Positions 57,801 to 64,000 of a stretch of DNA of 64,000 nt are shown one piece after another. The notes beneath the pieces were generated by a model. That model was not told the DNA's origin, ran no database searches, and was given only the letters and a program-made list of their open reading frames with translations. Positions within the stretch are counted from its first letter, which is position 1; each line of letters starts with the position of its first letter. This DNA comes from Lamellibrachia satsuma. Lineage: Eukaryota; Annelida; Polychaeta; Sabellida; Siboglinidae. The stretch spans positions 3,908,001 to 3,972,000 of the forward strand of contig BSQZ01000030.1 in the NCBI GenBank assembly GCA_033239005.1, written 5' to 3'. The translations under genes were made by a program, and so were the position numbers.

Positions 57801-60800
57801 ATGTACCATGGTGTAATGTTGGATTGTGCTGATGTAATGAACATATGTACCAGGTTGTAATGCTGGAGTGTGCTGATGTAATTATGGTCTCATTGTTACT
57901 GCAGTGAACGATGTGTCGGTGTCGGCCAAGCTGCTCGAGGGACAAGCCATTCAGCTAGAAGATGGAACTACAGCATTTGTCCAAGCTCCGCCAAAAGGTA
58001 ATGTGTTGTTGACTTGGTGTACATGATTAGACAACTGTCTCACATGTTTTCTAATGTTTCACACTATGTGTCATTTTAGGTGACTAGTATGTAAATGTAA
58101 TCAGACCTCCAATGTTTACATTGCTGGTTTGATGGCTCGTATAATGATATCATATAATGATATCCATCATATCGGAGGTTCTCCCTCGATTATTTTGTTT
58201 CTTTCATGAAAAAATTAACTTGTCTAGTATCCATTACAACATGCTAACTCTAGTATCCATTACAACATGCTAACTCTAGTATCCATCATAACATGCTAAC
58301 TCTAGTATCCATCATAACATGCTAACTCTAGTATCCATTACAACATGCTAACTCTAGTATCCATCATAACATGCTAACTCTAGTATCCATTACAACATGC
58401 TAACTCTAGTATCCATCATAACATGCTAACTCTAGTATCCATTACAACATGCTAACTCTAATATCCATTACAACATGCTAACTCTAGTATCCATCACAAC
58501 ATGCTAACTCGTTTGTACAGATTTGTTATTTAGTTTTGGTGAAATAATCAGACAAACTAATAAACCATTACTGACCAGATCCTATAAAAATTCAGCGAAT
58601 AAAACCAATATTTGCTCTGCTTGTACATACTATAAGATAGGGCTATTCAGAGTCTCACAAGTTACCTGATCTAACAGTCATTAAGTAAATTCTTTTGATA
58701 ATTTAAGGAAATGTGTACCTTATTAACCCGACTGCACATATTACTTAAACCATTCACACAGTGCACATTCAACCATCAACAATCCTGATACATGATGGGC
58801 TAGATGACCGAGGAGGAAGATTGAAGTAGCATTTGTAGGAATTATTGATGAAAGAAAAAGTTTTCCTATGTTTTGTTTGACTCTTGACGGATGACGTCAA
58901 TCATTGTAGATGGTATCCAAGCAGTGCAGTTAGAGGATGGAACAACGGCCTACATTTCAACAAATATCTACACTGATGGAAATAATGTCAATGCGGCCTC
59001 TTTGAACATGGAGACGTTTGCACAACATGTAAGATCAAGTAAATTTTGTTAATTGTGAGAAAAGCCCTCCTGATATTGTCCATAAGTCGACTTATCATGC
59101 AATTGTAGGCTTGCCTGTCAGTTGATGGTCATTCCTGTCTGTGTAGTACGTAAGATGGTCACTCCTATCTGTGTAATATGTAAGATGATCATTCCTATCT
59201 GTGTAGTACATAAGATGGTCATTCCTGTCTGTGTAGTACATAAGATGGTCATTCCTATCTGTGTAGTACATAAGATGGTCACTCCTGTCTGTGTAGTACA
59301 TAAGATGATCATTCCTGTCTGTGTAGTACATAAGATGATCATTCCTGTCTGTGTAGTACAAGATGGTCATTCCTATCTGTGTAGTACATAAGATGGTCAT
59401 TCCTATCTGTGTAGTACATAAGATGATCATTCCTGTCTGTGTAGTACATAAGATGATCATTCCTATCTGTGTAGTACATAAGATGGTCATTCCTATCTGT
59501 GTAGTACATAAGATGATCATTCCTGTCTGTGTAGTACATAAGATGGTCATTCCTATCTGTGTAGTACATAAGATGGTCATTCCTATCTGTGTAGTACATA
59601 AGATGATCATTCCTGTCTGTGTAGTACATAAGATGGTCATTCCTATCTGTGTAGTACGTAAGATGATCATTCCTGTCTGTGTAGTACATAAGATGATCAT
59701 TCCTGTCTGTGTAGTACATAAGATGGTCATTCCTGTCTGTGTAGTACATAAGATGATCATTCCTATCTGTGTAGTACATAAGATGGTCATTCCTATCTGT
59801 GTAGTACATAAGATGATCATTCCTGTCTGTGTAGTACATAAGATGGTCATTCCTATCTGTGTAGTACATAAGATGATCATTCCTGTCTGTGTAGTACATA
59901 AGATGGTCATTCCTATCTGTGTAGTACGTAAGATGATCATTCCTGTCTGTGTAGTACGTAAGATGATCATTCCTGTCTGTGTAGTACATAAGATGGTCAT
60001 TCCTATCTGTGTAGTACGTAAGATGATCATTCCTGTCTATGTAGTACATAAGATGGTCATTCCTGTCTGTGTAGTACATAAGATGGTCATTCCTGTCTAT
60101 GTAGTACATAAGATGGTCATTCCTATCTGTGTAGTACATAAGATGGCCACTCCTGTCTGTGTAGTACATAAGATGGTCATTCCTGTCTGTGTAGTACATA
60201 AGATGATCATTCCTGTCTGTGTAGTACATAAGATGGTCATTCCTGTCTGTGTAGTACGTAAGATGATCATTCCTGTCTATGTAGTACATAAGATGATCAT
60301 TCCTCTCTGTGTAGTACATAAGATGATCATTCCTGTCTGTGTAGTACATAAGATGGTCATTCCTGTCTGTGTAGTACGTAAGATGGTCATTCCTGTCTGT
60401 GTAGTACATAAGAAGATCATTCCTATCTGTGTAGTACATAAGATGGTCATTCCTGTCTATGTAGTACATAAGATGATCATTCCTCTCTGTGTAGTACATA
60501 AGATGATCATTCCTGTCTGTGTAGTACATAAGATGGTCATTCCTGTCTGTGTAGTACATAAGATGGTCATTCCTGTCTGTGTAGTACATAAGATGGTCAT
60601 TCCTGTCTGTGTAGTACATAAGATGATCATTCCTGTCTGTGTAGTACATAAGATGGTCACTCCTGTCTGTGTAGTACATAAGATGATCATTCCTGTCTGT
60701 GTAGTACATAAGATGGTCATTCCTGTCTGTGTAGTACATAAGATGATCATTCCTATCTGTGTAGTACATAAGATGATCATTCCTGTCTGTGTAGTACGTA

Positions 60801-62973
60801 AGATGATCATTCTTGTCTGTGTAGTACATAAGATGGTCATTCCTGTCTGTGTAGTACATAAGATGGTCATTCCTGTCTGTGTAGTACATAAGATGGTCAC
60901 TCCTGTCTGTGTAGTACATAAAATGATCATTCCTGTCTGTGTAGTACGTAAGATGGTCATTCCTGTCTGTGTAGTACATAAGATGGTCATTCCTGTCTGT
61001 GTAGTACATAAGATGGTCATTCCTGTCTGTGTAGTACATAAGATGGTCACTCCTGTCTGTGTAGTACATAAGATGGTCACTCCTGTCTGTGTAGTATGTA
61101 AGGTGATCATTCCTGTCTGTGTAGTACGTAAGATGGTCATTCCTGTCTGTGTAGTACATAAGATGGTCACTCCTGTCTGTGTAGTACATAAGATGGTCAT
61201 TCCTGTCTGTGTAGTACATAAGATGGTCACTCCTGTCTGTGTAGTACATAAGATGGTCACTCCTGTCTGTGTAGTACGTAAGGTGATCATTCCTGTCTGT
61301 GTAGTACATAAGATGGTCACTCCTGTCTGTGTAGTGCATAAGGTGGTCATTCCTGTCTGTGTAGTACGTAAGATGATCATTCCTGTCTGTGTAGTACATA
61401 AGATGGTCATTCCTGTCTGTGTAGTACGTAAGATGGTCATTCCTGTCTGTTTAGTACATAAGATGGTCACTCCTGTCTGTGTAGTACGTAAGATGATCAT
61501 TCCTGTCTGTGTAGTACGTAAGATGGTCATTCCTGTCTGTGTAGTACGTAAGATGGTCATTCCTGTCTGTGTAGTACATAAGATGATCATTCCTGTCTGT
61601 GTAGTACGTGAGATGATCATTCCTGTCTGTGTAGTACGTAAGAAGATCATTCCTATCTGTGTAGTACGTAAGATGATCATTCCTGTCTGTGTAGTACATA
61701 AGAAGATCATTCCTGTTTGTGTAGTACATAAGATGATCATTCCTGTCTGTGTAGTACATAAGAAGATCATTCCTGTCTGTGTAGTACATAAGATGATCAT
61801 TCCTGTCTGTGTAGTACATAAGATGGTCACTCCTATCTGTGTAGTACATAAGATGGTCATTCCTGTCTGTGTAGTACATAAGATGGTCATTCCTGTCTGT
61901 GTAGTACGTAAAATGATCATTCCTGTCTATGTAGTATATAAGATGGTCATTCCTGTCTGTGTAGTACATAAGAAGATCATTCCTATCTGTGTAGTACGTA
62001 AGATGATCATTCCTGTCTGTGTAGTACATAAGAAGATCATTCCTGTCTGTGTAGTACATAAGATGATCATTCCTGTCTGTGTAGTACATAAGAAGATCAT
62101 TCCTATCTGTGTAGTACGTAAGATGATCATTCCTGTCTGTGTAGTACATAAGAAGATCATTCCTGTCTGTGTAGTACATAAGATGATCATTCCTGTCTGT
62201 GTAGTACATAAGAAGATCATTCCTGTCTGTGTAGTACATAAGATGATCATTCCTGTCTGTGTAGTACATAAGATGGTCACTCCTATCTGTGTAGTACATA
62301 AGATGGTCATTCCTGTCTGTGTAGTACATAAGATGGTCATTCCTGTCTGTGTAGTACGTAAAATGATCATTCCTATCTGTGTAGTATATAAGATGGTCAT
62401 TCCTGTCTATGTAGTATATAAGATGGTCATTCCTGTCTGTGTAGTACATAAAATGATCATTCCTGTCTGTGTAGTACGTAAGATGGTCATTCCTGTCTGT
62501 GTAGTACATAAGATGATCATTCCTGTCTGTGTAGTACATAAGATGATCATTCTTGTCTGTGTAGTACATAAGATGGTCATTCCTGTCTGTGTAGCACAAA
62601 AGATCATGATTCCATATTGATTCATCTGTGGATCTTCAAAAATGTCTCAAAAACTTATTTGGCCAAGCCGAAATATCAGATTTATCCAATTTGATAGTTT
62701 AGGGTTGCATCGTTTGTAAAATAATGTGTTATGAGCAGTGATGAGCAATTAAATGTTGTTCATATATACATACACAGAATAGCATAAAAACATAAAATTT
62801 CATGAAGAAAGAAATGTTTACAAGTAATTTCTCATCACTTTATTGACCTATATAGTTACATTGTCTGACAGCAGGTGGCAGGCATGATTGGTGTTCAGGC
62901 GTCGTACCCTGTTGGTGTACCTAAGAGCGAGCCAACGGGTGCAATGTCAACAGCCTCTGTGCCAAATAATGTG
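54756..62973 (+). CDS. ZNF143: ZNF143/ZNF76 (Staf) orthologue, N-terminal part, 5 exons
   Basis: ZNF143 and ZNF76 are seven-zinc-finger activators of snRNA and mRNA promoters (family knowledge). Exons are 54756-54860, 56649-56979, 57905-57997, 58910-59028 and 62875-62973, in phase from an ATG at 54756. The identifying feature is the repeated activation motif: VQAITLADGSTAYIQH, IQLEDGTTAFVQ and VQLEDGTTAYIS, one per exon. These match the short repeats in the vertebrate N-terminus. The segment METFAQH|VAGMIG fits the family block just before the fingers. The fingers are beyond the right edge. The sequence does not say whether it corresponds to ZNF143 or ZNF76, since one ancestral gene gave both. 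The introns are dominated by minisatellites. Confidence 0.86.
55008..55113. repeat. 25 bp tandem repeat, about 4-5 copies
   Basis: Unit ccatcactacctgccttgat..., nearly identical copies. Confidence 0.92.
55222..56645. repeat. 24-30 bp minisatellite carrying the exon-2 acceptor, interrupted by a hAT element
   Basis: Units such as gtgattgtgtgccgtagtga lie at 55222-55403 and 56441-56645. The last unit, gtgattgtgtgctgtag|AACGAGACC, is the true acceptor of the ZNF143-like exon at 56649. Array units gtgccgtagtgagaccgtag resemble the junction plus the first exon bases. Confidence 0.85.
55404..56440. mobile_element. non-autonomous hAT element, 1037 bp, with 8 bp target duplication
   Basis: Termini CAGGGCTGGGTCCAATTA and TAATTGGACCCAGCCCTG are perfect inverted repeats. 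The 8 bp direct repeat ATTGTGTG flanks both ends (55396-55403, 56441-56448). Subterminal regions are rich in caattacaattac repeats. No transposase frame. Confidence 0.92.
56649..56979 (+). CDS. ZNF143: ZNF143-like coding exon 2 (110 aa + 1 nt)
   Basis: Acceptor gctgtag, donor gtaaac. Acidic, ending in VQAITLADGSTAYIQHPMK, the first activation repeat. The acceptor region is part of the flanking tandem repeat. Confidence 0.85.
57100..57220 (+). mobile_element. LINE 3' fragment
   Basis: The translation contains GERAFSVAAPRVWNELPITL and ERHLF, a common C-terminal signature of CR1/Jockey-type LINE proteins. Only about 120 bases, in a ZNF143-like intron. Confidence 0.75.
57625..57880. repeat. about 45 bp minisatellite, 6 copies
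   Basis: Core aatgaacatatgtaccaggt. Ends about 25 bases before the acceptor of the exon at 57905. Confidence 0.92.
57905..57997 (+). CDS. ZNF143: ZNF143-like coding exon 3 (31 codons)
   Basis: Acceptor actgcag, donor gtaatg. Carries the second repeat, GQAIQLEDGTTAFVQAPPK; phase 1 on both sides. Confidence 0.88.
58215..58512. repeat. 26 bp minisatellite, about 11 copies
   Basis: Unit around ctagtatccatcataacatg. Confidence 0.95.
58528..58810 (+). mobile_element. unnamed dispersed repeat, copy 5
   Basis: The longest intact-looking copy: ttagttttggtgaaataatc at the left, acaagttacctgatctaaca in the middle, gatacatgatgggctagatg at the right, about 280 bases. Confidence 0.75.
58910..59028 (+). 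CDS. ZNF143: ZNF143-like coding exon 4 (40 codons)
   Basis: Acceptor ttgtag, donor gtaaga. Carries the third repeat, GIQAVQLEDGTTAYIS, and ends SLNMETFAQH in phase 0. Confidence 0.88.
59123..62612. repeat. 30 bp minisatellite, about 116 copies, one indel
   Basis: Unit around attcctgtctgtgtagtaca. After a 2 bp deletion at about 59362, all following units stay in perfect 30 bp register to the end. Because 30 is a multiple of 3, stop-free frames of up to 1085 codons exist on both strands; they lack coding context. Intronic in the ZNF143-like gene. Confidence 0.97.
62875..62973 (+). CDS. ZNF143: ZNF143-like coding exon 5 (33 aa)
   Basis: Acceptor cagcag, donor gtgggt (an alternative start three bases earlier is possible). 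Encodes VAGMIGVQASYPVGVPKSEP, where VAG.MIG matches the family. Less certain than the repeat exons. Confidence 0.6.
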
Positions 62974-63059
62974 GTGGGTACACAACAACACACATCACGT
63001 CATGAAGCGTGGCCCTGTCAGATGAATACACATTTAGATTTTTTTTCACATACTTAGCA

Positions 63060-63905
63060 GTGCTACTTTTGAAAAGATTTAACAAGATTTGCCATCCAAG
63101 CCAAAGGCCCAGATGGCAAGTGGACAAGGAAGCCATTGGCTTATCGAGAGTCCACAATGTTCAGCTACTTATAACCCGCCCTCCTGACATATGTGTCAAC
63201 CTTGTTTTTAAACATATTCACGCTGCTAGCAGTTACACAATCTGTAGACAGTTTGTTCCATTCATTTATTGTCCTCTGTGAGAACGAGTGCTTCCTGATG
63301 TCCAATCTACATTGATCCTTTACTAATTTTACCTCATGTCCTCTAGTTCTGCTATCCTTCTTGAGTGAGAAAAACATATTTCTATCTATATTTTCATACC
63401 CATTCAATATCTTAAAAACTTCAATCTGATCTCCTCTTAACCTCCTTGTCTCTAGAGTTGTAAAAGTAGTATTAAACAAATGTGGTTTCTTCATTTGTTC
63501 ACTTTATTTGGCCTCTTTGTATTCTTAGCAACTTATCTATGTCCGATTTATAATTCGTCCTGCATGCTTATATGCAATATTCATAATGATGCATAACTAT
63601 TGTTTTTTACAGAGGTGTCATTTTCCTAAATAACCTGAACCCTTAATTTGCCGTTGAAGCTGCAGTTCCACACCAGTTCCACACCAGTTCCACACCACTC
63701 TGTCATTTTGTTATTACATAGTTATTGCTAAATCGTTGTTTTTAGAGTTGTTTGTGGTATTCACACCCAAAATTGAATAATAATTATTTGCAATTTTTCC
63801 TAGATCATCTTGTATATTTTGTTTGACTCCATGTCATATATCCCTTCTACACACTTGTGTCATCTGCTAATTTCTGTACTTGTGATGTCACCATCTTGAA
63901 TATGA
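63060..63905 (-). mobile_element. CR1/Jockey-like LINE fragment
   Basis: The - strand translation from 63494 (RRLRGDQIEVFKILNGYE... FSQRTINEWNKLSTDCV) matches the C-terminal domain of the 2.5 and 39.9 kb copies. More decayed RT text continues to about 63,900. The 3' end is at about 63,078. Confidence 0.85.
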
Positions 63906-63917
63906 TCAGTATGTCAA

Positions 63918-64000
63918 CGAGGTGGCTCAGCGGTTGGAATGCTGGACTGTTAATCAAAAAGTCCACCTACTGTCATTTAGAAACTTTGTTCACTTCATTT
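63918..64000 (+). mobile_element. tRNA-derived SINE, cut by the window edge
   Basis: gaggtggctcagcggttgga and gctggactgttaatcaaaa form a tRNA-like head; the SINE body (actttgttcacttcattt) begins at the edge. Confidence 0.7.

Noticed and set aside
59363..62620. 1085-codon open frame on + and 311-686-codon frames on - across the same stretch
   Set aside because: A 30 bp unit lacking stops gives long frames in several phases on both strands. There is no start context, splice model or family similarity.
63918..63965. Functional tRNA gene
   Set aside because: The tRNA-like head continues into the SINE body seen elsewhere; no complete cloverleaf is evident before the edge.

Overview
This is a stretch of animal (metazoan) nuclear genome. 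It has intron-rich genes with GT-AG splice sites, very long intronic and intergenic minisatellites, and fragments of LINE, Penelope-like, Ty3/Gypsy, hAT and tRNA-derived SINE elements. The species cannot be fixed from the sequence. The repeat mix and gene divergence suggest a non-vertebrate animal (a lancelet-like or other invertebrate genome would fit), but this is inference.

Four protein-coding genes are recognised from translated exons. (1) The 3' part of a C2CD5 (CDP138/KIAA0528) orthologue is on + from 1875 to 22524: twelve coding exons, about 423 residues, ending at a TGA. (2) RHNO1 (RHINO, the 9-1-1 clamp and TopBP1 interactor) is on - from 26076 to 24254 in two coding exons, about 370 residues. 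It is tail-to-tail with C2CD5. (3) FOXM1 is on + from 30926 to 45271 in seven coding exons, about 884 residues, including a forkhead domain split by a 4.5 kb intron. It is head-to-head with RHNO1, as I recall the human arrangement on 12p13. The first coding exon of each gene begins just after a splice acceptor, so both should have a noncoding 5' exon. The likely shared promoter, at about 27.35-27.6 kb, carries CCAAT boxes and a CHR-like TTTGAA. (4) The N-terminal part of a ZNF143/ZNF76 (Staf) orthologue is on + from 54756 to 62973: five exons with the repeated 'LEDGTTAY' activation motifs. The zinc fingers lie beyond the window.

Most of the remaining DNA is tandem repeat: 1-1.5 kb, 3.7-6.2 kb, 8.2-9.05 kb, 10.6-13.0 kb, 13.5-14.5 kb, 17.7-19.15 kb, 20.1-22.2 kb, 29.2-29.7 kb, 37.7-39.4 kb, 45.6-46.5 kb, 47.5-48.4 kb and 59.1-62.6 kb. 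The large open frames in these arrays arise because the repeat period is a multiple of three or the unit lacks stops. I do not treat them as genes.

The most unusual observation is that four arrays abut an exon and have a repeat unit that itself contains the exon's splice junction. Acceptors are repeated before C2CD5 exons at 9052 and 19150 and before the ZNF143-like exon at 56649. Donors are repeated after the C2CD5 exon ending at 13498. Two of these arrays (66 bp and 21 bp units) keep the reading frame, so choosing a different copy of the site would lengthen the protein by multiples of 22 or 7 residues.

Mobile elements include an antisense Ty3/Gypsy relic in the forkhead-splitting intron, at least four LINE (CR1/Jockey-like) fragments, one RTE/other LINE fragment and two Penelope-like endonuclease fragments. 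There are two non-autonomous hAT elements with perfect 8 bp target duplications and a third hAT-like element. An unnamed dispersed repeat is present in five copies, and there are several copies of one tRNA-derived SINE.
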